Source: JACCZX01 sp963710675 (GTDB lineage: Bacteria; Pseudomonadota; Gammaproteobacteria; Burkholderiales; Burkholderiaceae_F). From it: DNA of 64,000 nt. This document shows positions 17,993 to 27,362 of this stretch, piece by piece. The notes beneath the pieces are model-generated. The model was not told the DNA's origin and searched no databases. It was given only the letters and a program-made list of their open reading frames with translations. The stretch is from positions 62,001 through 126,000 of the forward strand of contig CAVQBE010000022.1 of NCBI GenBank assembly GCA_963710675.1, written 5' to 3'. The position numbers and the translations under genes were made by a program. Position 1 is the first letter of the stretch, and every line of letters starts with the position of its first letter.

Positions 17993-18847
17993 ATGCGATT
18001 TGTTCAATTAACTCGCGAAAAAATGGTCCCTGCGCTTGGCCTGGGTACCTGGCGCATGGGCGAGAACAACCGCTCCCGCACGACTGACGTCGCTGCCATA
18101 AAGGCCGCACTCCAGTTGGGGTATCGCCTGATCGACACAGCGGAAATGTATGGGAACGGTGGCGCCGAGGAGGTCGTCGGCGCCGCGCTTCACGATGAAA
18201 TGCGCGCGGGCAGCGTTTCCCGCGAAGAGCTGACGATCGTGTCGAAAGTGCTGCCCAGCAATGCCAGTCGTGCAGGAGTGTTGCGCGCCTGTGAGCGCAG
18301 TCTCAAACGGCTAAAGCTGGACGTCATTGACATTTACCTGCTGCATTGGCCCGGCTCGGCGCCGCTTGCCGACACCATCGCGGCGTTCGAGCAGCTGCGC
18401 GGCGAAGGCCGTATCCGTCACTGGGGCGTGAGCAACTTCGACACGGCCGACATGAAGAAGCTCTGGAAGCTTGCACCCGGGTCGCATTGCGTCACCAATC
18501 AGGTCTACTACTCGGCAAGCGAGCGCGGGCCGGAGTTCGACCTGCAGCCCTGGCAACGCGATCATCGCGTGGTGACGATGGCCTACTCGCCGATCGATCA
18601 AGGTGCACTGACGCGTGACACGACGTTCGCCGCCATCGGCCGGCGGCATGGCATCAGTGCGTCGGCTGCCGCGCTCGCGTGGGTCCTTCGGCAACCGGAC
18701 ATCATCGCGATTCCAATGTCGTCCCGCGCTGCCCATCTACGCGAAAACTTCGCGGCTGCAGACGTCGAATTGACGTCCGAAGACCTGGCGCAGGTCGACG
18801 CGGCGTTTCCGCCGCCAAAGCGCAAGCGCCCGCTGGCGACGACTTAG
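17993..18847 (+). CDS. Aldo/keto reductase
   Basis: A 284-residue NAD(P)H-dependent (beta/alpha)8 oxidoreductase. ATG 17993 follows AAGGG; an in-frame start at 17912 would add a non-homologous extension. The catalytic tetrad is visible: D and Y in LIDTAEMYG, K in VSKVLP, H in YLLHWPG. GVSNFD and the coenzyme region (AIPMSSRAAHLREN, with S where many family members have K) are present. The likely activity is carbonyl reduction; the substrate is unknown. It diverges from opgG and converges on a Bug receptor with an 8-bp gap. Confidence 0.9.
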   Translation: MRFVQLTREKMVPALGLGTWRMGENNRSRTTDVAAIKAALQLGYRLIDTAEMYGNGGAEEVVGAALHDEMRAGSVSREELTIVSKVLPSNASRAGVLRACERSLKRLKLDVIDIYLLHWPGSAPLADTIAAFEQLRGEGRIRHWGVSNFDTADMKKLWKLAPGSHCVTNQVYYSASERGPEFDLQPWQRDHRVVTMAYSPIDQGALTRDTTFAAIGRRHGISASAAALAWVLRQPDIIAIPMSSRAAHLRENFAAADVELTSEDLAQVDAAFPPPKRKRPLATT

Positions 18848-18855
18848 CTAGTGAC

Positions 18856-19849
18856 CTAGTCCAACGTCAGATTGCGCTGCTTGATCAGCGCATGCCAGCG
18901 CGCCGTCTCACTCTTAATGTAGGCCGCCATCTGATCCGCGGTTCCCGGAGATCGGCTCGAGCCCGAACTCCTGCAGCTTGTGAGTCACCTCAGGCGTTGT
19001 GATCGCGCGGTTGAGTTCAGTCGAGAGTTTGGCAGTCACTTCGCGCGGTGTTGCAGCAGGTACCGCCATTCCCTGCCACGCATAAACCTCGGTGTCACGA
19101 ATACCCTGCTCGTCCAGCGTGGGCACATTGGGAAGTGCGGCAAGCCGCTGGCGGCTCAGCACACCGAGCGGCACCAGCTTGCCCGAACGAATGTGCGGCA
19201 AGCCGACGGCAGTATCGATCACCATCACCGGCAACTGATTGCTGAGCACGTCCTGCACAGCGGGCGCTGCGCCGCGATACGGAATGTGAACGATGAACGC
19301 GCCGGTGCGATCCTTGATCAGCTCCATCGCGAGATGATGCGGACTGCCGGCACCGACGGATGCGTACGACAGCTTGCCAGGATCTTTCTTAGCGGCATCC
19401 ACCAGATCGCGCATCGTCTTGAATCCCGTCGACGGGTTTGCGACGACGATCAGTGGAAAACGCGCCATCAGCCCTACCGGCGCAAAGTCTTTCGCCGGGT
19501 CATACGGCACTTTCTTGTAAAGCGCAGTGTTAAAGACGAACGTGCCGTTGTCACCGCTCAGCACCGTGTAGCCATCGGCAGTTCCGCGTGCAACGGCTTC
19601 GGCGCCGATCATCGTCGCGGCGCCCGGGCGATTCTCGATCACAAGCGGCTGGCCCAGCTGCTTTTCCATTTGCGCGCTGACAGTGCGCGCCAGAAAATCA
19701 GAGCCGCCACCGGCCGGATAAGGGACGATCCAGCGCACGGGTTTCGCCGGATACGCTTGTGCGAAAACTGTTGTCGACGGCGACAGCGTGACAGCCGCCG
19801 CGGTAGCGAGTAAGCGGCGTCGGGTAATGCGCGTTATGCGATCGATCAT
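18856..19849 (-). CDS. Bug/TctC-family periplasmic solute receptor (frame break at the 3' end)
   Basis: A tripartite-tricarboxylate-type receptor of 330 residues. The signal peptide carries twin arginines (TRRRLLATAAAV) and ends VFAQA. Family blocks: YPAKPVRWIVPYPAGGGSDFLARTV, VIENRPGAATMIGAEAVAR, DGYTVLSG, VGAGSPHHLAMEL, VHIPYRGAAPAVQDVL. The frame breaks near 18950 after EPISG; removing one A restores TADQMAAYIKSETARWHALI and a stop at 18856. No tctA or tctB genes are adjacent, so it is an orphan receptor. The ligand is probably a small carboxylate. Confidence 0.9.
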
Positions 19850-19934
19850 CCTGATCTCCGGCAGATTGAACGCAAAATATACTTCGCAGCCCGCAGCTGA
19901 TCAGTGCCGTCGGGCATGATGTGATTGCAGCGAT

Positions 19935-20246
19935 CTACTCGCGATCAGAGACTCCGCGCACGTCGCCACCGTGGGCGTCAGCTTCTGCCTGATGTGACTC
20001 GTTTGTGCGCTGAACTTCCGCCTTGCGCTGCTGACCGCGTCCAGTGATCTGCTGCAATTCATCGATTCGGATCGATGCTTCGGCCTTCGTCAGGTCTTCT
20101 TCGAACTCGACTTTCGCTTCCTCGGACAGCGTCTTCAGGTACGAGCGCTGAGCGCCCGTCATCGGTTCGTCGCCTGTGGTCCAGTCTTCGGGCCGTTTCT
20201 CCGTGTTACTTTGATCAGCCATTTGCTGCGTACGCTTGTCGGTCAT
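19935..20246 (-). CDS. DUF3072 domain protein
   Basis: A 103-residue hydrophilic protein. ATG 20246 follows AAGGG. The core WTTGDEPMTGAQRSYLKTLSEEA with KAEASIRIDELQ (about residues 22-70) matches DUF3072, a small domain often found alone in proteobacteria and actinobacteria, of unknown function. A charged, His/Glu-rich tail follows. It diverges from the histidine phosphatase gene. Confidence 0.8.
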   Translation of the reverse strand: MTDKRTQQMADQSNTEKRPEDWTTGDEPMTGAQRSYLKTLSEEAKVEFEEDLTKAEASIRIDELQQITGRGQQRKAEVQRTNESHQAEADAHGGDVRGVSDRE

Positions 20247-20293
20247 AGCCATCCCTTTCGTCGATCACGGCACGCCGGCAACCGCCATACCCA

Positions 20294-20887
20294 ATGGACC
20301 TACGATCGATCCAAAAAGCACTGAATCAGCGGTGGCTAGCGGCAACCTGCAGCGCATTTCTCGCTCTGGTGCCATCCGCTGCAGCCGCCAACGAGGCGCT
20401 TTGGGCGCTGTTGAAAAAAGGCGGGCACGTTGTGCTGATGCGGCACGCGGTGACAACGCCGGGAGTCGGTGATCCACCCGGCTTTCGTCTCGACGACTGC
20501 AGTACGCAACGCAACTTGACAGATGGCGGCAGACAGGACGCGAAGCGGGTCGGCGCGGCGTTTCGCGCGCGCGGTATTGCTATCGAACGCGTGCTCACGA
20601 GTCCCTGGTGCCGATGTATCGAAACGGCGAACCTCGCTTTTGGCAAAGCCGAGACCTCGACTGCGCTCAGCAATCTGTTTACGTATCCGGAAAATCGCGA
20701 CCGGCAGGTGGGCGAGATGAACGCACTGATCGACGCGCCGAAGGCAGGAAACCGCGTGCTGGTCTCGCATGGGGCAACAATCTCAGCGCTGGCGGGTGTC
20801 TCGCTTGGTACGGCCGAGATGCTGATTGTCACGCCGCAGCCGCGAGGCGGATTTGTCGTCCAGGGGCGCCTGCCCGTGCCGCAATAG
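20294..20887 (+). CDS. Secreted histidine phosphatase family protein
   Basis: A 197-residue branch-1 histidine phosphatase. An N-terminal signal ends PSAAAA (about residue 32), so it acts in the periplasm. Catalytic signature LMRHAVT (phospho-acceptor His), then LTSPWCRCIETA and VSHGATISAL holding the second His. Substrate is unknown; related secreted members hydrolyse sugar phosphates or phosphohistidine. A 79-bp gap leads to lhr on the same strand. Confidence 0.85.
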   Translation: MDLRSIQKALNQRWLAATCSAFLALVPSAAAANEALWALLKKGGHVVLMRHAVTTPGVGDPPGFRLDDCSTQRNLTDGGRQDAKRVGAAFRARGIAIERVLTSPWCRCIETANLAFGKAETSTALSNLFTYPENRDRQVGEMNALIDAPKAGNRVLVSHGATISALAGVSLGTAEMLIVTPQPRGGFVVQGRLPVPQ

Positions 20888-20966
20888 TCGGCAGCCGACG
20901 TATCGAAGACAGATAAACTTAAAAGCGTGGCGGTTGTTTCCGCTGCCCGTCACATATCAGCAGCCG

Positions 20967-23900
20967 ATGCACCCGTCCGTCCTCGAACTGTTTCATCCCG
21001 CCGTCCAGGCGTGGTTTAGCTCGGCCTTTGCGCAGCCAACGGGCGCGCAGGCTGACGCGTGGCCAGCGATCAAGGCGGGCCAGAATGCACTTGTCGCAGC
21101 TCCAACGGGATCGGGCAAAACGTTGGCCGCATTTCTGGCAGCGATCGATACCCTGGTGTGTGACGGTGTTGAACACGGTCTGCGCGATGAAACACACGTC
21201 GTGTATGTCTCGCCGCTAAAGGCGCTGTCGAACGACATCCAGAAAAACCTCGAAGCGCCGATCGCGGGCATTCGTGCGGAGCTCGAGCGTCTCGGACTAC
21301 CCGACGTTGACATCCGCACCTTCGTTCGCACCGGAGATACACCGCAGGGCGAGCGCGAGAAGATGCGGCGGCGCCCGCCGCACATTGTCGTGACGACGCC
21401 GGAATCGCTGTACATCCTGTTGACCAGCGAATCAGGGCGGAAGATGCTGGCGACAACACGTACCGTGATCGTCGACGAGATCCACGCGATAGCGCCGAAC
21501 AAACGCGGCGCACATCTGGCGCTGTCGCTCGAGCGGCTGCAGGCGCTTGCGGGCCGCGAGCTCGTGCGCATCGGGCTGTCGGCGACGCAAAAGCCGATCA
21601 GCGAGATTGCGAAGTTTCTGGTCGGAGCCGGTACGAAAAATGCGGCAGATTGCACGATCGTCGATACCGGCCACGTACGACACCGCGATCTTGCGATCGA
21701 GCTTCCACCGTCGCCGCTCGAAGCGGTGATGTCGGGTGACGTATGGACGCAGGTATACGACCGCCTTGCCGAGCTCGTGCGCGAGCATCGGACGACGCTG
21801 ATCTTCGTCAATACACGCCGGCTTGCCGAACGCGCCGCACGTCATCTGTCGGAGCGTATTGGCAGCGAGAATGTCACCGCGCATCACGGCAGTCTGGCTC
21901 GCGATCAGCGGCTTAATGCGGAACAGCGACTGAAGCGCGGCGAGCTGCGTGCGTTGGTCGCCACTTCGTCGCTCGAGCTCGGTATCGACATCGGCGACGT
22001 TGATCTCGTATGTCAGATCGGCTCGACGCGTTCGATCGGGGCACTGCTTCAACGCGTCGGCCGCTCCGGTCATTCCATTGGCGGTACGCCCAAGGGCCGA
22101 TTGTTCCCGCTGTCGCGCGACGAGCTTTGCGACTGCGCGGCGTTGCTCGATTCGGTGCGGCGCGGAGAGCTTGATCGAATCGCCGTACCGGAAAAGCCGC
22201 TCGATGTGTTGGCGCAGCAGATCGTCGCCGAAGTCGCGTTGCAGGATTGGAAAGAGGATGAGCTGCTGGAGCTCTATCAGCGCGCCTATCCATATCGAAA
22301 CGTCACGCGCGAGGAGTTCAACGAGCTCGTGCTGATGCTGTCCGATGGATTTCACACCGCGCGCGGGCGGCGTAGTGCGCATCTGCACCACGACGCAGTC
22401 AACGGTGTGCTGCGCGGTCGGCGTGGAGCAGGACTCGCTGCTGTCACCTCCGGTGGTGCGATTCCGGATACGGCCGACTACACCGTGATGCTGGACCCGC
22501 AGGCGCAGGTCGTCGGCACCGTGCACGAAGACTTCGCGGTGGAGTCGTTGCCCGGCGACGTGTTTCAGCTCGGCAACACGTCGTATCGCATCATGCGCGT
22601 CGAGCGCGGCACGGTGCGTGTTGAAGACGCGAAAGGCGCGCCGCCCAGCATCCCGTTCTGGCTCGGCGAGGCGCCGGGGCGCACCGAAGAGGTCTCGCAA
22701 TCGTTGTCGCGTTTGCGCGCGACCATTGCAACGAAGCTCGACGCCGGCGGCAGAGACGCTGCCCTCGCATGGCTGACCGAGTCGGTACGGATCGATGCCG
22801 TCGCGGCCGGGCAGATCGTCGATTATCTGGCCGCCGCCAAAGCGGCACTGACCGAGCTCCCCACCTGCGACACCGTCGTTCTCGAGCGGTTTTTTGATGA
22901 ATCCGGCGGCATGCAGCTCGTCGTTCACGCACCGCTTGGCAGCCGTATCAACCGCGCGTGGGGATTGGCTTTACGCAAACGGTTTTGCCGCAAATTCGAT
23001 TTCGAACTGCAGGCCGCCGCCACCGAGGACGCGATCGTGCTGTCGCTCGCCAGCAGCCACAGTTTTCCGCTCGCGGATGTCGCGCACTATCTTTCCGCGA
23101 AGACCGTGCGTCCGTTGCTCGTGCAGGCCCTTCTCGATGCGCCGATGTTCGGCACGCGCTGGCGCTGGAACGCCGGCTTTGCACTGGCGCTACTGCGTTT
23201 TCGTGGAGGGCACAAAGTTGCGCCGCAATTGCAGCGCATGGCGTCCGAGGATTTGCTGGCTTCGATTTTCCCGGACCAGGTGGCGTGCGGCGAAAACATC
23301 GTCGGCGACCGCGAGATCCCGGACCATCCTCTGGTGCGTCAGACGATCGACGATTGCCTGCACGAAGCGATGGATATCGATGGACTCGAGCGCGTGCTGA
23401 ACGCGATCGAGCTCGGCCAGATCAGGGTGCTGGCGCGTGACCTCACCGAGCCGTCGCCGCTGGCGCTCGAAATTCTCGCCGCGCGGCCGTATGCATATCT
23501 GGACGATGCGCCGCTCGAAGAGCGCCGCACGCAGGCGGTTCTGGCACGCCGCTGGATCGATCCCGAAACCGCAGGCGATTTGGGCAAGCTCGACGTCGAG
23601 GCAATCCGGCGCGTGCGCGAAGAGATGTGGCCGGAGCCTCGCAACGCAGACGAACTGCACGATGCGCTGATGAGTTTTGGATTTCTCAGTCAGGCGGAGA
23701 TCAATGCGCAGTCCGAGTGGAGCGCGCTGACTGACGAACTGGCGGACGCCAGGCGCGCGACGCGGGTTGTGCAAAACGTGAACGCAGCGAATGTCGCGAT
23801 CTGGGTTGCTGCGGAGCGCCTGCCGGAGTTCGACGCACTGTTTCCGACAGCGGAGCACGCACCCGCGATTGAAGCACCGGTCCAGTATCAGAAGACGTGG

Positions 23901-25304
23901 ACGCGAGACGATGCGATCGTCGAGATCCTGCGTGACCGCCTGCAAGGTTTGGGGCCGGTGACCGCGGATGTTCTTGCGGCGCCCATCGGCCTGCGAGCGA
24001 GCGAGGTCGAAGCGACGCTGGCGCGGCTTGAAGCCGAAGGCTCGGTGATGCGCGGTCAGTTCAGCCCCGACGCCAGTGGGACCGAATGGTGCGAGCGGCG
24101 CCTGCTGGCTCGCATCCATCGCTACACGGTGAATCGGCTCCGCCGCGAAATCGAACCGGTCGAAGCGCGCGACTTCGTGCGCTTCTTGTTCGAATGGCAG
24201 CGCGTCGCACCGGAAGCGCGAGTCGAGGGCGCAGACGCAGTCGCCAATATCGTGTCGCAGCTCGAAGGCTTCGAAGCGCCGGCCGCCGCGTGGGAAACCG
24301 AGATTCTTCCTGCGCGCGTCAACGAATACGATCCTGCGTGGCTGGACGAGCTAAGCCGCGCCGGCAGAGTGGTGTGGACGCGCATCGCACCGCTCGCCAC
24401 TAAGACCAACGGCACGGGCAGCGAACGCGCGCCGAGCCCCGTGCGCACGACACCAATCGCGCTGGCGTCACGGCGCAACCTTGCCATCTGGGCGGCGTTG
24501 GCGCCCGACGGAAGCGGCGTCACGCTGACGTCGAATGCGCAGCAGGTTGTCGAATTGCTGACGACGCATGGCGCATCTTTTTTCGAGGAGATTGTTGAAG
24601 GCACGACCCTGTTGCGGACCCAGGTCGAGCAGGCGCTTGCCGAACTGGTTGCGCAGGGCTTGATCAACGCAGATAGCTTCGGTGGTTTGCGCGCATTGCT
24701 CGTGCCGTCCGATCGGCGCCGCACATTCGACGGACAAAAGCGTCTTCGCCGGACCGCGCTGTTCGGAATTGAAGACGCAGGACGTTGGGCGCTGGTGCGA
24801 AAACGGCGCGCACTAGAGGGCGCTGACATTGTCGAACATGTCGCGCGCACACTGTTGCGGCGTTACGGCGTCGTGTTCTGGCGCTTGATTGCGCGCGAGG
24901 CGCAGTGGCTGCCACCCTGGCGCGATCTGTTGAGATGCTATCGGCGGCTCGAGGCGCGTGGCGAAATTCGCGGCGGGCGTTTCGTTGCAGGCCCATCGGG
25001 CGAGCAGTTCGCAGTCCCTGAAGCGATTGGTCTGTTGCGCGACATGCGGCGGCGCGAGCCATCAGGGGCCTTGGTGAGCTTGAGCGGCGCCGATCCGCTG
25101 AACCTCGTTGGCATTCTCAGTCCGGGCGGGCGATTGCCGGCGCTTACAGGTAACCGCGTTCTCTACCGCGATGGCGTGCCGATCGCGTTGCTGGTCGCCG
25201 GCGAAGCACGCTTCCTCGAGCAACTCGAGCCCGAAGCCGAATGGGCCGCGCGCAATGCACTGCTGCGCCGGCAGGTACCAGCGACACTCAAGTTCCTCGC
25301 GTAG
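20967..25304 (+). CDS. lhr: Large ATP-dependent helicase Lhr
   Basis: A 1445-residue superfamily 2 helicase, near the length of E. coli Lhr. I start at ATG 20967 (MHPSVLELFHPAVQAWF), as upstream codons overlap the phosphatase gene. Motifs: I APTGSGKT, Ia VSPLKAL, Ib TTPESLY, II VDEIHA, III LSATQ, IV FVNTRRLAER, V ATSSLELGIDIG and VI LQRVGRSGH. The Lhr winged-helix and DEAD/H-associated domains follow, then the long Lhr C-terminal extension with repeated winged-helix-like units. Lhr translocates 3'-5' and unwinds RNA:DNA hybrids in DNA repair. The frame is unbroken over 4.3 kb, notable given its neighbours. Confidence 0.95.
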   Translation: MHPSVLELFHPAVQAWFSSAFAQPTGAQADAWPAIKAGQNALVAAPTGSGKTLAAFLAAIDTLVCDGVEHGLRDETHVVYVSPLKALSNDIQKNLEAPIAGIRAELERLGLPDVDIRTFVRTGDTPQGEREKMRRRPPHIVVTTPESLYILLTSESGRKMLATTRTVIVDEIHAIAPNKRGAHLALSLERLQALAGRELVRIGLSATQKPISEIAKFLVGAGTKNAADCTIVDTGHVRHRDLAIELPPSPLEAVMSGDVWTQVYDRLAELVREHRTTLIFVNTRRLAERAARHLSERIGSENVTAHHGSLARDQRLNAEQRLKRGELRALVATSSLELGIDIGDVDLVCQIGSTRSIGALLQRVGRSGHSIGGTPKGRLFPLSRDELCDCAALLDSVRRGELDRIAVPEKPLDVLAQQIVAEVALQDWKEDELLELYQRAYPYRNVTREEFNELVLMLSDGFHTARGRRSAHLHHDAVNGVLRGRRGAGLAAVTSGGAIPDTADYTVMLDPQAQVVGTVHEDFAVESLPGDVFQLGNTSYRIMRVERGTVRVEDAKGAPPSIPFWLGEAPGRTEEVSQSLSRLRATIATKLDAGGRDAALAWLTESVRIDAVAAGQIVDYLAAAKAALTELPTCDTVVLERFFDESGGMQLVVHAPLGSRINRAWGLALRKRFCRKFDFELQAAATEDAIVLSLASSHSFPLADVAHYLSAKTVRPLLVQALLDAPMFGTRWRWNAGFALALLRFRGGHKVAPQLQRMASEDLLASIFPDQVACGENIVGDREIPDHPLVRQTIDDCLHEAMDIDGLERVLNAIELGQIRVLARDLTEPSPLALEILAARPYAYLDDAPLEERRTQAVLARRWIDPETAGDLGKLDVEAIRRVREEMWPEPRNADELHDALMSFGFLSQAEINAQSEWSALTDELADARRATRVVQNVNAANVAIWVAAERLPEFDALFPTAEHAPAIEAPVQYQKTWTRDDAIVEILRDRLQGLGPVTADVLAAPIGLRASEVEATLARLEAEGSVMRGQFSPDASGTEWCERRLLARIHRYTVNRLRREIEPVEARDFVRFLFEWQRVAPEARVEGADAVANIVSQLEGFEAPAAAWETEILPARVNEYDPAWLDELSRAGRVVWTRIAPLATKTNGTGSERAPSPVRTTPIALASRRNLAIWAALAPDGSGVTLTSNAQQVVELLTTHGASFFEEIVEGTTLLRTQVEQALAELVAQGLINADSFGGLRALLVPSDRRRTFDGQKRLRRTALFGIEDAGRWALVRKRRALEGADIVEHVARTLLRRYGVVFWRLIAREAQWLPPWRDLLRCYRRLEARGEIRGGRFVAGPSGEQFAVPEAIGLLRDMRRREPSGALVSLSGADPLNLVGILSPGGRLPALTGNRVLYRDGVPIALLVAGEARFLEQLEPEAEWAARNALLRRQVPATLKFLA

Positions 25305-26247
25305 CAAGTTCCGGAATTGCAGCATCGTCGCGTTCAAGCGACGCGCGATCCCAGTTGCCCAAATTCGCGGCTGCTTCGTACGTTGTCTGCAGGAAGTCGA
25401 GAAGCACCTGATCTGGCGATGCCGACTGCCGCACAGCGTCGTACGGAAGTATGAATTCGTGCAGCTCGTCACTGTAGAACGCAGCATCCGGCCGTATGCG
25501 GGCCTGCGTGAAACCAGTCGGCTCCGGATACGCGTACGAATAGAACGCCGGATAGTCGATTGCTCCGCCGCCTGGCCAAAACCCGCAGCTGCTCACTTCG
25601 TGCGAATACGCCTCACGGGTGACCCGGTCCGGCAGGTGTGGAATGCCGCCCGGATGCAGCGGTGCGCGCCGCCCCGAGAATCGTGTGACCGCGAGATCGG
25701 GCGCGCCCCAGAACAAATGCACCGGACTTGCTTTGCCGATGAATGTGCTTCGAAAGATTTTGAAAACCCGATCGGCTTGCACCAAAGCGCGCCAGAATCG
25801 ATTTGCGTATTCAGCTTCATAGGCGCAGTGCAATTGATCGTGATCGAAGCGGATCGGATTCTCGACTTCATTCGGCAGCGGATGAATACGCAGACTGATG
25901 TTCAGCTTTTCGAGCTGCTCTGCCAGGCGTGCGTAAAACGTCGCGACCGACATCGGCTCGAGAGCAAATCTCTCTGCTGTGCCGTCGCTTGTCTGAATCA
26001 TCAACCAGTGATCAATGAAGTCGAAGTCGATCTGAAACGTCCGCGTGTCGGCAACGATCGGTGAAGTCGTCAGTCCCTTGGCCGTGACGTAAAGCGTGAC
26101 ATGCCAGGAGTGATTCACCCACGCGCTTCGTGTCAAGCGCACTTTGCCGACGATCTGCAGCCACAGATGCAACGTCTTGTACGTGTCGCTCCACGCGGCG
26201 AGCGGAAGCTCCGGCCAAACGGTCGCAACGGTATCCTTGGTTGGCAC
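25288..26247 (-). CDS. DUF5996 family protein
   Basis: A 319-residue cytoplasmic protein with family segments WPELPLAAWSDTYKTLHLWLQIVGKVRL (about 11-38), VNHSWHVTLYVTARGL-like, FDFIDH, PVHLFWGAPDLAVTRFSGR, CGFWPGGG and FYSYAYPEP. The function is not established. The start is GTG 26247, only 22 bp from the divergent chaA start. Its 3' end overlaps the lhr 3' end by 17 bp, tail to tail. Confidence 0.85.
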   Translation of the reverse strand: MPTKDTVATVWPELPLAAWSDTYKTLHLWLQIVGKVRLTRSAWVNHSWHVTLYVTAKGLTTSPIVADTRTFQIDFDFIDHWLMIQTSDGTAERFALEPMSVATFYARLAEQLEKLNISLRIHPLPNEVENPIRFDHDQLHCAYEAEYANRFWRALVQADRVFKIFRSTFIGKASPVHLFWGAPDLAVTRFSGRRAPLHPGGIPHLPDRVTREAYSHEVSSCGFWPGGGAIDYPAFYSYAYPEPTGFTQARIRPDAAFYSDELHEFILPYDAVRQSASPDQVLLDFLQTTYEAAANLGNWDRASLERDDAAIPELATRGT

Positions 26248-26269
26248 AACACTCTCAGCGAAACAAACG

Positions 26270-27355
26270 ATGACCGCTCAATTTTCGCATGCACTTCCGC
26301 GTTGGAGCATTGCTGTGCCGATCGCGGCCTTGGTTGTGCTGGGGGTCATCTGGAACCGCCCGCTGTCGTTGGTGCTGGTGCTAGTTGTGGCGGCAGCATT
26401 AATCGCTGCTGTTTTTGCCGCAGTCCATCACGCCGAAGTCGTGGCGCACCGCGTCGGCGAACCGTTCGGTACGTTGATACTCGCGGTTGCAGTCACCGTA
26501 ATTGAGGCCTCGTTGATCGTCTCGATGATGGTCTCGGGCGGTCCCACCGCCGCAGTCGTGGCGCGCGATGCGGTGTACGCGGCAGTGATGATTATTTTGA
26601 CCGGCATTGTCGGCGTGTGCTTGTTGATCGGCGGTCTGCGCCACCATGTCACGGCCTTCCGAGTCGAGGGGACCAGTCCTGTGCTCGCGGTGTTATCTGC
26701 GTTAGCAGTGTTGACGCTGGTACTGCCGATGTACACGACTACTACGCCCGGCCCTTCGTTCTCGCCGGCGCAACTGGTGTTCGCCGGCGTAATGTCGCTC
26801 GCGCTCTACGGCGTGTTCGTGTTCGTGCAGACCGTTCGCCATCGCGACTATTTTCTGGCGCTTGACGCAGGTGACGACCAGAGTCACGTCCTGCCGTCAG
26901 TGCGTCAGGCGTGGATTAGCTTCGCGCTGCTTTGCGTCAGCTTGGTAGCAGTGGTCGGTCTCGCGAAAATGCTGGCCCCGACCATTGAAGCCGCAATTGA
27001 TGCAGCCGATTTACCGGTTGCAGTGATCGGCATCGCGATTGCGTTGCTTGTGTTGTTGCCTGAAACCGGAGCGGCGATCCGGGCTGCTGCCCATAATCGA
27101 ATGCAAACAAGTCTCAATCTTGCGCTCGGATCGGCTCTGGCGGCGATCGGGCTGACCATTCCGGTGGTCGCCGCCGTGTCGATTCTGTTCGAGCTTCCGC
27201 TCGTCCTAGGTATGCCACCAAAAGAAACCGTACTGCTGGCGATCACGCTGCTGGTCTCTGCTTTGACGCTGGCCGGTGGCACAGCCACTGTGTTGCAAGG
27301 CGCTGTGCATCTGGTGCTGTTCGCTGCATTTATCTTTCTTGCGATCTTTCCGTAG
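26270..27355 (+). CDS. chaA: Calcium/sodium:proton antiporter ChaA
   Basis: A 361-residue CaCA-superfamily antiporter with about eleven membrane segments. The paired alpha repeats are visible: VAHRVGEPFGTLILAVAVTVIEASLIVSMM (about 52-81) and LPETGAAIRAAAHNRMQTSLNLALGSALAAIGLTIP (about 264-299). These acidic residues bind cations in the family. It exports Ca2+, Na+ or K+ in exchange for H+. ATG 26270 matches the E. coli ChaA length. The next antiporter gene starts 8 bp after its stop, so the two probably form an operon for cation or pH homeostasis. Confidence 0.9.
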   Translation: MTAQFSHALPRWSIAVPIAALVVLGVIWNRPLSLVLVLVVAAALIAAVFAAVHHAEVVAHRVGEPFGTLILAVAVTVIEASLIVSMMVSGGPTAAVVARDAVYAAVMIILTGIVGVCLLIGGLRHHVTAFRVEGTSPVLAVLSALAVLTLVLPMYTTTTPGPSFSPAQLVFAGVMSLALYGVFVFVQTVRHRDYFLALDAGDDQSHVLPSVRQAWISFALLCVSLVAVVGLAKMLAPTIEAAIDAADLPVAVIGIAIALLVLLPETGAAIRAAAHNRMQTSLNLALGSALAAIGLTIPVVAAVSILFELPLVLGMPPKETVLLAITLLVSALTLAGGTATVLQGAVHLVLFAAFIFLAIFP

Positions 27356-27362
27356 CCGATCA

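Noticed and set aside
21432..22928. A 498-codon open frame on the minus strand opposite lhr.
   Set aside because: It lies wholly inside the conserved lhr coding frame, has no domain or ribosome site and follows from high GC third positions.
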